Positions 1 through 6,188 of a DNA stretch of 6,188 nt are shown here, one piece after another. Made by a program: the position numbers and the translations under genes. Origin of the DNA: Acidobacteriaceae bacterium. Its GTDB lineage: Bacteria; Acidobacteriota; Terriglobia; Bryobacterales; Bryobacteraceae. Each line of letters starts with the position of its first letter. Position 1 is the first letter of the stretch. The notes under the pieces were generated by a model. It did not search any database. It was not told the origin of the DNA and worked only from the letters and a program-made list of their open reading frames with translations. The stretch spans positions 1 through 6,188 of the forward strand of contig JAFARV010000110.1 in NCBI GenBank assembly GCA_019245255.1. The letters are read 5' to 3'.

Positions 1-837
1 GTCGGAGGCGCGCCATTTCAGCTCTTCAGGATCAGAGATGTATTGTCCGAGCGAGGGGCGGGTGAGAAATAGCGAACCTTTCTGGGTAAGAATTAGCGGA
101 TCAATTGAACCCACGGGGCCACTTGATTGACCGAAAGTGACCATCATGCCGCGCGGCCGCAGACAATCGAGACTCTTGGTGAATGTTGTGGCGCCCACAG
201 AATCATAAACGACGTGAACGCCATGATTGCCTGTCAGGCGTTTGGTCTCTTCGGCGAAGTCCGTTTGCGTATAGAGAATCATGTGATCGGCGCCGTGCTC
301 GGTTGCGAGGCGGGCCTTGTTCTCGGCAGAAGTCGTTCCAATTACCGTCGCGCCCGCGATTTTCGCCATCTGAACAATCAGAAGACCGGCCCCACCCGCC
401 GCAGCATGCACCAGACAGATGTCTCCGGCTTTCAGCGGGTATGTTGATCGAGTGAGATAGTGCGCCGTCATTCCCTGCAGCATTACAGCGGCTGCTTGGT
501 CGAGGTCTACTGACTCGGGAACCTCAACCAGAGATGTGTCGGGGACAACAATATATTCGGCGTACGATCCGCGCGTCATAGCCCACGCAACGCGCTGGCC
601 TTTCCTGAACCGCGATGGGGAGCCGGTATCCTCAATGATTCCTGATCCTTCACTGCCAAGCCGGATGGGACTTTCCGGGACCTTGTAAAGCCCTGTGCGG
701 TGGTAGATGTCTATATAGTTGACGCCTACGGCATGAATCCTCACCAGCACCTCCCCGGCGTTGGGGTGCGGCATTGGCACGTCGATGAGCTTCAGATTCT
801 CGGGACCACCGATCGGATCCGCTGTAACGGCTTTCAT
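1..837 (-). CDS. qor: NADPH:quinone oxidoreductase, zinc-independent MDR family (3' end outside window)
   Basis: Soluble cytoplasmic enzyme of the medium-chain dehydrogenase/reductase superfamily. By family it reduces quinones or related enones with NADPH. The frame runs open from ATG at 837 to base 1, giving 279 residues. The family is usually about 325 residues, so some 45-50 C-terminal residues lie outside. Visible landmarks are the N-terminal GroES-like fold with GVNYIDIYHRTGLY (residues 38-51), GSYAEYIVVP (90-99), QGMTAHYL (121-128), the Rossmann glycine motif HAAAGGAGLLIVQ (144-156), and KGSLFLTRPSL near residue 260, which is typical of QorA-type proteins. There is no cysteine-rich zinc lobe, as expected for this subgroup. 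The ATG lies 10 bases after the stop of the upstream gene, with no clear Shine-Dalgarno, so translation is probably coupled. Likely the fourth gene of the padR-led unit. The family assignment is firm; the natural substrate is not known. Confidence 0.93.
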   Translation of the reverse strand, partial: MKAVTADPIGGPENLKLIDVPMPHPNAGEVLVRIHAVGVNYIDIYHRTGLYKVPESPIRLGSEGSGIIEDTGSPSRFRKGQRVAWAMTRGSYAEYIVVPDTSLVEVPESVDLDQAAAVMLQGMTAHYLTRSTYPLKAGDICLVHAAAGGAGLLIVQMAKIAGATVIGTTSAENKARLATEHGADHMILYTQTDFAEETKRLTGNHGVHVVYDSVGATTFTKSLDCLRPRGMMVTFGQSSGPVGSIDPLILTQKGSLFLTRPSLGQYISDPEELKWRASD

Positions 838-847
838 GTAGCCGATT

Positions 848-1441
848 CTACGATGCAGCCCTCTTCAATCGAGCACGCCGGCGCAGGTGGGTTCTGGCGG
901 AATAGATCGCAAGATAAGCGAGAGTAAAGGGCGCCACGGCCAGGGTAGCAGCTGCAGCAAGCAGAGCTTCGTGTAGATCCCAATCCTTGCCCTCAAACGG
1001 GTTCAGCCGCTTCGCGAGCATCTTTTCAGCAGAGCGAAGATTCCAGATGTCGACCGAGAAGTAACCCATGTACTCGTTGAAAATTACGATCCTGGCTGGA
1101 CTGCGGAGTGCAAGCGCCCACTTCCATTTCTGTAGAACCGGCGATCCGGCACACACAATCGCAAGCACACCGTAGCCCGCGGACGCCAGTTTGGCAATGA
1201 AACGGCTGCGGTTCTCTCGGACTGCACGATCGTGAACCGAATACACGGTGCCGCAATGAGGTAAAAACGCGGCAGGCGGTGTCGGGTAGCAGGTCAGGAG
1301 GTCCAGTTGCGCGGGAGTCTTCTGCGTGTACAGCAACCGCAAGACCTGTTCACAAACATCGCGGGGGCCGCTCTCAACCAAAAGCACTTTCGAAAAATTG
1401 GGCTGAGCGCGAGCATAGAAACGGCGGATCGAGGGATGCAC
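848..1441 (-). CDS. uncharacterised protein with Rossmann-like N-terminus and C-terminal membrane segment
   Basis: A 197-residue protein I cannot assign to a characterised family. The start is a GTG at 1441. No ATG lies in frame between the permease stop (TAA at 1475-1477) and this point, and no good Shine-Dalgarno is visible. Residues 18-25 (KVLLVESG) look like a first beta strand and turn of a Rossmann-type domain. Further landmarks are LDLLTCYP (47-54), GVLAIVCAGSP (91-101), KWKWALALRSPARIVIFNEYMGYFSVD (residues 105-131), and one hydrophobic helix around 157-180 followed by an Arg/Lys-rich tail, which suggests a C-terminal anchor with its tail in the cytoplasm. The pattern of an N-terminal strand, a KWKW block and an FNE motif recalls, from memory, uncharacterised acidobacterial proteins with weak likeness to GT9 glycosyltransferases. 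That is a hint, not an assignment. It follows the permease gene in the same frame, 33 bases after its stop. Confidence 0.8.
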   Translation of the reverse strand: MHPSIRRFYARAQPNFSKVLLVESGPRDVCEQVLRLLYTQKTPAQLDLLTCYPTPPAAFLPHCGTVYSVHDRAVRENRSRFIAKLASAGYGVLAIVCAGSPVLQKWKWALALRSPARIVIFNEYMGYFSVDIWNLRSAEKMLAKRLNPFEGKDWDLHEALLAAAATLAVAPFTLAYLAIYSARTHLRRRARLKRAAS

Positions 1442-1474
1442 ATCCCATCGTAGCCGCCGACCACATACGCAGCG

Positions 1475-4108
1475 TTATTCAGAACGCAGGGCAATCGTCG
1501 GGTCTACCCGGGCGGCGCGCCGGGCAGGCATGTAGCTGGCAAGAAGCCCGACCAATATGAGGACGAGCGTCGCCGCCGCGAACGTAAGAGGATCGTTGGG
1601 AGCAACGTCGGTGAGCACGCTGCGCATCATTCGGGTTAATACCGCCGCCCCGAGCAAGCCAAGCAAAGTTCCAGTACCGACGAGGAATGCTCCTTGGAAG
1701 AGAGTCAGTTTCAGCACGTCGTAAGTGCTTGCGCCGAGCGCCAGCCGGATCCCGAATTCGCGCAGGCGTTGGCCAACGGTGTACGACACGACGCCGAACA
1801 CCCCGATCGAGGCCAGCAGCAAGGCAACGACACCGAACAACGCGAGCAAAATTGCACCGAATCGCGCGGGTGCGCGACCTTCGGCGCGGACCTCTTCGAG
1901 AGTTCGAATCTTGTATAAGGGCACGTCCGGATCGATATTCGCGATGGTTTTGCGAATAGCAGGAATGATTGCTGCCGGATCAACGTTGCTGCGAACAACC
2001 AGCGACAGGCCAGGTCTGGGGAATTGCGCCAAAGCTAAGTAGACCTCGCCGGGTTCTCCAATTGCCACCTTCACCGCGGGGTTTTGCTCAACTGCGCCAA
2101 CCACTCCAACTACGGTTCTGGCGGGACCGTTGAGTTCGAGCTTGATCACCTTCCCGACTGGATTTTGATTTGGCGAATACTTCTTGGCGACTACGTCTTC
2201 AATGATCGCCACGGGCTGTGCCTGTGCAGTATCCGCGTGGCTGAAAAGTCGACCTTGCCGCAGCGGGATTCCCATTGTTTGGAAATAATCGGGTGAAACG
2301 GCGGCCCTTAATACAATGGGCACATCTTCGGGCCGAGGCTCGGGCCGATCCGTGAAGTGGAGGCCACTGCCGTGGAGATCGTCTCCGCCGGGAACGGCCT
2401 CCGTGGCGGCGGCATGCTGAATACCAGGCAGTCTGTCAAATTGCGAAAGCACAGCGTCGAGAAAGCGCCGTTGGTTCTGTATGTCACGATATTCGGGGCC
2501 GGTCAAGGCGATGTCCATTTTCAGGACCCCACGTGATTCATATCCCGGCGGGTGGTTACGCATTTGCAGCAAGGATCTGACCATCAATCCGGCGCCTGCA
2601 ATCAGGATCATCGTGAACGCGACCTCGCCGATGACGAAGAAGTTGCCCAGGCGATTCTGATGTCGTGACATCTGCCCGCGCTCGGTTTCTCTCAAAGGCT
2701 GATTCGTTTCGGCGTTGCGGAACTGAAGCGCGGGAAGGAAGCCGAAAAACAGAGCGGATGCTAGCGCCAGACCGAACGCGAACAGCAGTACTGGTCCGTT
2801 CAGAGCGATCACTTGTGTGTTCGGGAGTTCAGCTCCAAGCTTAGGAATTACTCTAATGCCGAGGAACGCCGGCGCTATGCCGGCCGCAGCACCGAGAACG
2901 GCAAGCAAAACACTCTCGGAGAGTAACTGCGAGAAAACTCGCGATCGGCTTGCTCCCAGCGCGAAACGAATCGCGATCTCTTTTCTCCGCCTGGTTCCGC
3001 GAGCGAGCAGAAGATTAGCGATGTTGGCGCACGCAACCAGAAGCACGAATCCGACTGCGCCGAAAACGATCAGCAGAAGCGCTCTTACGTCTTGAACAAA
3101 TGCGTCTTCCACGTGCTGCAACCGGATGGTTTGTCCGTGATCCTCCTTAGGATACTCGGTTGCAACGCGCCGATTTAACACATTCATTTTCTGCTGTGCC
3201 GCGGCGAAGCCCAGTCCCGGTGCAAGGCGGCCCACCACTTCCCAAGACCGGCTGCCACGCGATTGAGCTGTGAGTGTATCGAACAAGGCTGGCACGTACA
3301 CCTCTTCGTGTTCGAAACGTGGTACGTCCTTCGGCAGCACTCCCATGATGATGTGTGGGCTACCATCGATCACCAGGCTGGTTCCTATGGCTGACGGATC
3401 CGAATGATAGCGGGTGCTCCAAAGGTTCCAGCCGAGAACAACCACATTCGCGTGCCCGGGCTGCGCTTCTTGTGAATTGAAAGTCCGCCCGAAGGTTGCT
3501 TTCGCGCCTAATATCGAAAACCATTCGGGGGTGACAAACAGTCCTTCAGTCCGCTCACTGCGATCGCCCGTCCGCAGATTGACGCCGTCGCTCCTGAATG
3601 CCGCGAGATATTGAAAGATTCCGCTAGCCTTCCAATCGCGGTAGTCAGGAACCGATGCGGGGAAATTGTGGAGTCCGCGTGCTTCGTTTTCCGTCCAAAC
3701 CATCGCTACACGATCGGGAGAGGGGATAGGTAATGGAGTCAACAATGTGGCATCCACAACACTGAAGATTGCGGTGTTGGCTCCGATTCCAAGCGCCAGG
3801 GTTGCGACTGCGACTGCCGCGAAGCCAGGCTGCTTGCGGAGCATGCGGGCGGCATATCGGACATCTTGCAGGAAATTGTGAAGCGGCGCTCCGGTCCGTC
3901 TTTCGCGAACTGACTCTTTTATTTGTTCCGCGCCACCTATCTCCATTCGCGCTGTACGCCGCGCCTGATGCTCTGGAACGCCCTGAGAGATCTTCTCGTC
4001 GGCCAACAATTGCGTGTAAGAGCGGATTTCTTCATCGAGCTCGCGGTCTTCTCGCGAGTGCTGAAGCACGCGTATCGCAAAATGCCACGTTTGTCTCAGT
4101 GACCACAT
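1475..4108 (-). CDS. ADOP family duplicated orphan ABC-type permease (MacB/FtsX-like, two halves)
   Basis: Inner-membrane protein of 877 residues from ATG 4108. An in-frame TTG at 4129 would add 7 residues and overlap padR by 14 bases. I prefer the ATG, 7 bases after the padR stop, although no strong Shine-Dalgarno supports either start. Residue numbers here count from the TTG. A charged cytoplasmic head covers about 1-90. A first transmembrane helix (about 103-130, with LALGIGANTAIFSVV) is followed by a MacB-type periplasmic domain to about 345. A first FtsX core (about 348-470) carries RFALGAS at 388-394. A second half repeats the plan: helix at about 495-520, periplasmic domain to about 755, FtsX core with RLALGAS at 795-801, and a C-terminal PARRAARVDP block typical of these permeases. 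This architecture plus an adjacent PadR gene is the published description of ADOP. There is no ATP-binding gene in the window. The function of the family is unknown; by homology it may couple cytoplasmic events to periplasmic change. Confidence 0.94.
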   Translation of the reverse strand: MWSLRQTWHFAIRVLQHSREDRELDEEIRSYTQLLADEKISQGVPEHQARRTARMEIGGAEQIKESVRERRTGAPLHNFLQDVRYAARMLRKQPGFAAVAVATLALGIGANTAIFSVVDATLLTPLPIPSPDRVAMVWTENEARGLHNFPASVPDYRDWKASGIFQYLAAFRSDGVNLRTGDRSERTEGLFVTPEWFSILGAKATFGRTFNSQEAQPGHANVVVLGWNLWSTRYHSDPSAIGTSLVIDGSPHIIMGVLPKDVPRFEHEEVYVPALFDTLTAQSRGSRSWEVVGRLAPGLGFAAAQQKMNVLNRRVATEYPKEDHGQTIRLQHVEDAFVQDVRALLLIVFGAVGFVLLVACANIANLLLARGTRRRKEIAIRFALGASRSRVFSQLLSESVLLAVLGAAAGIAPAFLGIRVIPKLGAELPNTQVIALNGPVLLFAFGLALASALFFGFLPALQFRNAETNQPLRETERGQMSRHQNRLGNFFVIGEVAFTMILIAGAGLMVRSLLQMRNHPPGYESRGVLKMDIALTGPEYRDIQNQRRFLDAVLSQFDRLPGIQHAAATEAVPGGDDLHGSGLHFTDRPEPRPEDVPIVLRAAVSPDYFQTMGIPLRQGRLFSHADTAQAQPVAIIEDVVAKKYSPNQNPVGKVIKLELNGPARTVVGVVGAVEQNPAVKVAIGEPGEVYLALAQFPRPGLSLVVRSNVDPAAIIPAIRKTIANIDPDVPLYKIRTLEEVRAEGRAPARFGAILLALFGVVALLLASIGVFGVVSYTVGQRLREFGIRLALGASTYDVLKLTLFQGAFLVGTGTLLGLLGAAVLTRMMRSVLTDVAPNDPLTFAAATLVLILVGLLASYMPARRAARVDPTIALRSE

Positions 4109-4115
4109 AGCGGTA

Positions 4116-4445
4116 TCAATTGCTCTCAAGCATCTGCCCGATGGCGAAAGAAATACGAATCCAGCGTTGCCGCTCTTTATCGAGCTGCCTGCGACCGACC
4201 GCAGTGATCTTGTAGTATTTGGCCTTGCGGCGGTTTTCCGATTCTCCCCACGAAGAACTCAGCCACCCCTGTTCTTCCATCCTGTGCAGCGCCGGAAAAA
4301 GCGACCCGGGTTTCACCTGAAATGCGCCCGCCGTGACTTGCTCGATGCGGCGGGAAATGCCAAGCCCATGTAGCGGTTCCAAGTTAAGAGCTTTAAGAAT
4401 CAGCAGATCGAGGGTCCCTTGCAGGATTTCGGTTTGTTCACCCAT
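4116..4445 (-). CDS. PadR family transcriptional regulator, acidobacterial ADOP-associated type
   Basis: DNA-binding regulator of 109 residues, normal length for the short PadR type that acts as a cytoplasmic dimer. LQGTLDLLILKAL (8-20) is the family's opening helix, and HGLGI (26-30) leads into the winged helix-turn-helix. GSLFPALHRMEEQGWL (47-62) is the recognition helix and wing entry. AKYYKITAVGRRQL (75-88) is the second wing strand and following helix. A short amphipathic C-terminus follows, used for dimerisation in this family. The ATG at 4445 is supported by AGGAAG (4460-4455), 9 bases upstream. It heads the unit with the permease immediately downstream, which is the known acidobacterial padR/ADOP pairing. 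Most PadR proteins repress their own operon, and the palindrome over its promoter (4474-4488) is the obvious candidate site. The ligand is unknown. Confidence 0.95.
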   Translation of the reverse strand: MGEQTEILQGTLDLLILKALNLEPLHGLGISRRIEQVTAGAFQVKPGSLFPALHRMEEQGWLSSSWGESENRRKAKYYKITAVGRRQLDKERQRWIRISFAIGQMLESN

Positions 4446-4454
4446 CTCGAAGCA

Positions 4455-4460
4455 CTTCCT
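4455..4460 (-). promoter_or_regulatory. ribosome binding site of padR
   Basis: AGGAAG on the minus strand ends 9 bases before the ATG at 4445. It is the clearest Shine-Dalgarno in the window and fixes the padR start. Confidence 0.6.
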
Positions 4461-4500
4461 ATCGAATGCCTATACCAGAATAGCTGGTTCATATCGAATG
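4460..4500. repeat. two identical 9-base direct repeats (TATCGAATG) flanking the palindrome
   Basis: TATCGAATG occurs at 4460-4468 and again at 4492-4500, 32 bases apart, about three helical turns. Their common midpoint (4480) almost coincides with the palindrome centre (4481). One copy overlaps the start of the padR -35, and the other overlaps the edge of its Shine-Dalgarno. Being on the same helical face, they could be paired binding sites for a regulator, but no function is shown. Confidence 0.5.
4474..4488. promoter_or_regulatory. candidate operator: ACCAG-N5-CTGGT palindrome over the padR -10
   Basis: A perfect 5-base inverted repeat, ACCAG (4474-4478) and CTGGT (4484-4488), is separated by five bases and centred on 4481. 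It covers the proposed -10 of padR and sits in the divergent region shared with the porin gene. Position and symmetry fit a dimeric repressor such as the neighbouring PadR protein. The arms do not match the ATGT/ACAT arms known for some PadR sites, and a 5-base palindrome can arise by chance, so the binding partner is inferred. Confidence 0.4.
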
Positions 4501-4504
4501 TCAA
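4477..4504 (-). promoter_or_regulatory. candidate sigma70-type promoter of the padR-permease unit
   Basis: On the minus strand TTGACA (4504-4499, a perfect -35 match) is followed after 16 bases by TATTCT (4482-4477, four of six matches to TATAAT). Initiation would fall near 4470, leaving a leader of about 25 bases that contains the padR ribosome binding site. The -10 element lies inside the ACCAG/CTGGT palindrome, so a protein bound there would block initiation. Called from sequence only. Confidence 0.55.
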
Positions 4505-4547
4505 TAGGAGAATGAGTTGAAGAGAATGGAAGAGACGGCCAATTTTT

Positions 4548-6026
4548 GTGATTCGTTGGAATAATCAAGGACTTCGACGTGCTCGGCTGCTGGTCACAAC
4601 GGTGCTGTGCGTCCTCGGGGCACTGACGTGCCGCGCGCAGGACACCGGCAATTCACAAGCTCAGCCTCCCGAGAATCCACCGGCAAAAGGCGGAGAAATT
4701 CCCCGGCAGCAGGAAAACAAAACTCCTGAACCGAAAAGTCTCCCCGAGCGCTGGAATCTGTTCTGGCAGGCGACTTCGATCGGTCAATACCATGGGAGCT
4801 TCAGGTCCCCGTATGAAGGAGCATTCAGCCTGGAGGATTATCCGGAACGTGATGTCTCGCTGACGACAACGCTGTTTCTCGGCTTGCGGTTGGAGCAAAA
4901 CACCCAGCTTTACTTTAACCCGGAAATCGCCGGGGGGAGAGGTTTCAGTGGCGTGAACGGACTCGCGAATTCCTCGAATGGAGAATTGCCGCGCGTCGCC
5001 TCCGCCACGCCAAAGCCATACATTGCGAGGCTCTATTTGTCGCACGATTTCGGTTTCGGAGCCGAAAAAGAATCATTTGAAAGCGAAGAGAATCAGCTTG
5101 CCGGAGAGCGTCCGATGACGCGATACACCATCGTTGTAGGTCGTTTTACCGTTACAGACTTCTTCGACAACAATCGTTACTCGCACGATCCTCGCACACA
5201 GTTCATGGGCTGGGCGATTATGTATAACGGAGCCTGGGATTATCCGGCTGATGTACGCGGCTACACGTGGGGTTGGGTGCATGAGCTTCATACAAAGAAC
5301 TGGTCACTGCGCTACGGAAGCGCCGGTATGCCGAGAGTTGCCAACGGGCTGCGGTTCGATCGGCGCGTCTTGGTCGATCGCGGAGACGTCTTCGAAGAAG
5401 AACGCCGCCACGAAATCAGGAACCGTCCGGGTGCGATTCGGGTACTCGAATATGTAAACCATGCGGACGCGGGCACTTACAGCGAAGCGATTCAACTCGC
5501 AAAGCAGATTGGGGGCACCCCGGACGTGACCGCCACACGCCGTCATGGAACTCTCAAATATGGATTCGGCATTAATTGGGAGCAGGAGATTAAAAAGGAT
5601 ATCGGAATCTTTGGACGGCTCGGCTGGAACGACGGCAAAACGGAAAGTTTCGCCTTCACCGCCCTCGACAGGCTAGCGACAGGTGGCGTCTCCGTCACGG
5701 GTGAGCGCTGGCATCGACCCTTCGATACTGTTGCGAGCGAAATGACGGTCAGCGGTCTCTCCGCTGTTCACGCCGAATACCTCGCACTCGGCGGGCACGA
5801 TTTTCTGATTGGCGATGGCCGCCTGCAATATGCGCCCGAGTATGTTTCTGAAACTTACTACAGCGCGCGCCTGTTTCCGGGATTTTTCACCAGCATAGAT
5901 TTCCAGCACGTCGCGAATCCGGCTTATAACCAAGATCGTGGACCCGTGCGGATCTGGTCCATACGCTTGCATTGGGAAGTAGGCAAAGAGACAGTGCCGT
6001 TTCGAAAGCCCGATAAAGGCAGTTGA
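4548..6026 (+). CDS. OprB-like carbohydrate-selective porin
   Basis: Outer-membrane beta-barrel of 492 residues. By family it forms a channel favouring sugars. The start is GTG 4548, since the frame is closed by TGA at 4518-4520 and no ATG precedes the signal peptide. A GGAAGAG stretch at 4528-4534 is a rather distant ribosome site. A signal peptide fills about 1-31: arginines at 10-11 and 13, hydrophobic core 14-27, likely cleavage near CRAQ (28-31). A proline- and glutamine-rich linker (about 32-66) leads to the barrel. The OprB signature is clear in VVGRFTVTDFFDNNRYSHD (196-214), then a NGAWDYPADVRGYTWG block (227-242). Near the C-terminus are GDGRLQYAPE (422-431) and NPAYNQDRGPV (457-467). 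The last strand (about 468-478) is followed by some 14 hydrophilic residues instead of ending in the usual terminal aromatic. It diverges from padR and may share its regulatory region. The transported substrate cannot be read from sequence. Confidence 0.92.
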   Translation: MIRWNNQGLRRARLLVTTVLCVLGALTCRAQDTGNSQAQPPENPPAKGGEIPRQQENKTPEPKSLPERWNLFWQATSIGQYHGSFRSPYEGAFSLEDYPERDVSLTTTLFLGLRLEQNTQLYFNPEIAGGRGFSGVNGLANSSNGELPRVASATPKPYIARLYLSHDFGFGAEKESFESEENQLAGERPMTRYTIVVGRFTVTDFFDNNRYSHDPRTQFMGWAIMYNGAWDYPADVRGYTWGWVHELHTKNWSLRYGSAGMPRVANGLRFDRRVLVDRGDVFEEERRHEIRNRPGAIRVLEYVNHADAGTYSEAIQLAKQIGGTPDVTATRRHGTLKYGFGINWEQEIKKDIGIFGRLGWNDGKTESFAFTALDRLATGGVSVTGERWHRPFDTVASEMTVSGLSAVHAEYLALGGHDFLIGDGRLQYAPEYVSETYYSARLFPGFFTSIDFQHVANPAYNQDRGPVRIWSIRLHWEVGKETVPFRKPDKGS

Positions 6027-6032
6027 TCTTGT

Positions 6033-6188
6033 TCAGGTCGCAACAGCAGTCGGTTGCGAATCGAGCAGGCGCATTAGTTCGAGGCGCAAGGCATCCACCA
6101 AAGCGTGCCAGCTCGCGTCGATGACGTTATCTGAGATGCCGACCGTCGCCCAGCTGCGGCGATGATCGCTCCACTCGACGAGTACTCA
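6033..6188 (-). CDS. cimA: citramalate synthase-like protein, C-terminal fragment (5' end outside window)
   Basis: Fifty codons ending in TGA at 6033-6035 encode the tail of an enzyme of the citramalate/isopropylmalate synthase family. By family it condenses acetyl-CoA with pyruvate, or a related keto acid, on the route to isoleucine or leucine. The stretch SWATVGISDNVIDASWHAL matches the conserved end of the regulatory domain in CimA-type proteins, where a TVGVSxNIIEASWQAL pattern is usual. About 15-20 poorly conserved residues follow. Oddly, the codon just before the first readable residue, at 6188-6186, is TGA. If genuine, it cuts the fragment off from the rest of the gene; CGA (Arg) would restore the expected sequence. 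The window stops there, so a base error at the sequence end or a decayed gene cannot be told apart. The gene converges on the porin with 6 bases between the stop codons. Confidence 0.7.
6038..6059. terminator. possible weak hairpin in the convergent porin/cimA junction
   Basis: TCGCAAC (6038-6044) and GTTGCGA (6053-6059) form a perfect 7-base stem with an 8-base loop, starting 12 bases after the porin stop and lying inside the last codons of the cimA-like gene. No T-run follows on either strand, so it is not a classical intrinsic terminator. It is the only obvious stem in the junction and could slow polymerase or protect the porin transcript's 3' end. Confidence 0.25.

Noticed and set aside
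1294..1494. 66-residue minus-strand reading frame with an ATG at 1443, close to the GTG of the 197-residue protein
   Set aside because: It overlaps the better-formed 197-residue frame, is rich in Cys/Arg with no domain pattern, and looks like an out-of-frame shadow.
3769..4110. 113-residue plus-strand frame antisense to the permease gene
   Set aside because: It lies fully opposite a confident coding region, with low-complexity Arg/Ala-rich translation and no recognisable motif.
4127..4129. TTG start of the permease, overlapping padR by 14 bases
   Set aside because: It is possible, but an in-frame ATG seven codons later (4108) gives a start typical of the family (MWSLRQTW) just after the padR stop. 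Neither has a convincing Shine-Dalgarno, so the TTG is kept only as an alternative.
4446..4547. A plus-strand promoter for the porin
   Set aside because: I looked for -35/-10 pairs with 16-18 base spacing on the plus strand and found none close enough to consensus to report.
4587..4631. Lipoprotein signal in the porin (cysteine after GALT)
   Set aside because: The residue before the cysteine is Thr and the -3 position is Ala, a poor lipobox. An ordinary signal peptide with cleavage near residue 31 fits an outer-membrane porin better.
4653..5045. 130-residue minus-strand frame antisense to the porin gene
   Set aside because: It is a shadow of the porin reading frame, with no motif and no plausible ribosome site.
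1..6188. CRISPR array, tRNA/rRNA genes, insertion sequences or attachment sites
   Set aside because: No regularly spaced repeats, cloverleaf-like segments, transposase motifs or terminal inverted repeats were seen. Nearly all the sequence is explained by six genes.

Overview
The window looks like chromosomal DNA of an acidobacterium, or of a close relative with the same gene families. The strongest clue is the gene pair at 4445-1475 on the minus strand. It is a short PadR-type regulator directly followed by a very long permease with two MacB/FtsX-type halves and no ATPase gene. From established family knowledge this is the ADOP (acidobacterial duplicated orphan permease) arrangement. Gene density is high, base composition is moderately GC-rich, and I see no mobile element, tRNA, rRNA or CRISPR array.

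Layout. Minus strand, read from right to left: PadR regulator (4445-4116), ADOP permease (4108-1475, or from a TTG at 4129), a 197-residue membrane-anchored protein of unknown function (1441-848), and an NADPH:quinone oxidoreductase that starts at 837 and runs off the left edge. The gaps are about 7, 33 and 10 bases, so these four genes look like one transcription unit. Plus strand: an OprB-like carbohydrate porin (4548-6026) diverges from padR across a 102-base intergenic region. Minus strand at the right edge: the last 50 residues of a citramalate synthase-like protein (stop at 6033), converging on the porin with only 6 bases between the stop codons.

How the parts may work together. The 102-base divergent region holds a plausible sigma70-type promoter for padR. 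Its -10 element lies inside an ACCAG/CTGGT palindrome, and two identical 9-base direct repeats flank that palindrome nearly symmetrically. This looks like an operator, most simply for autoregulation by the PadR protein, and possibly for joint control of the porin. The regulator, an inner-membrane/periplasmic permease-like protein and an outer-membrane porin could form an envelope-related regulon, but that is inference. The two downstream genes may simply share the transcript.

Oddities: an in-frame TGA in the citramalate synthase reading frame exactly at the last three bases of the window, and non-ATG starts for at least two genes.
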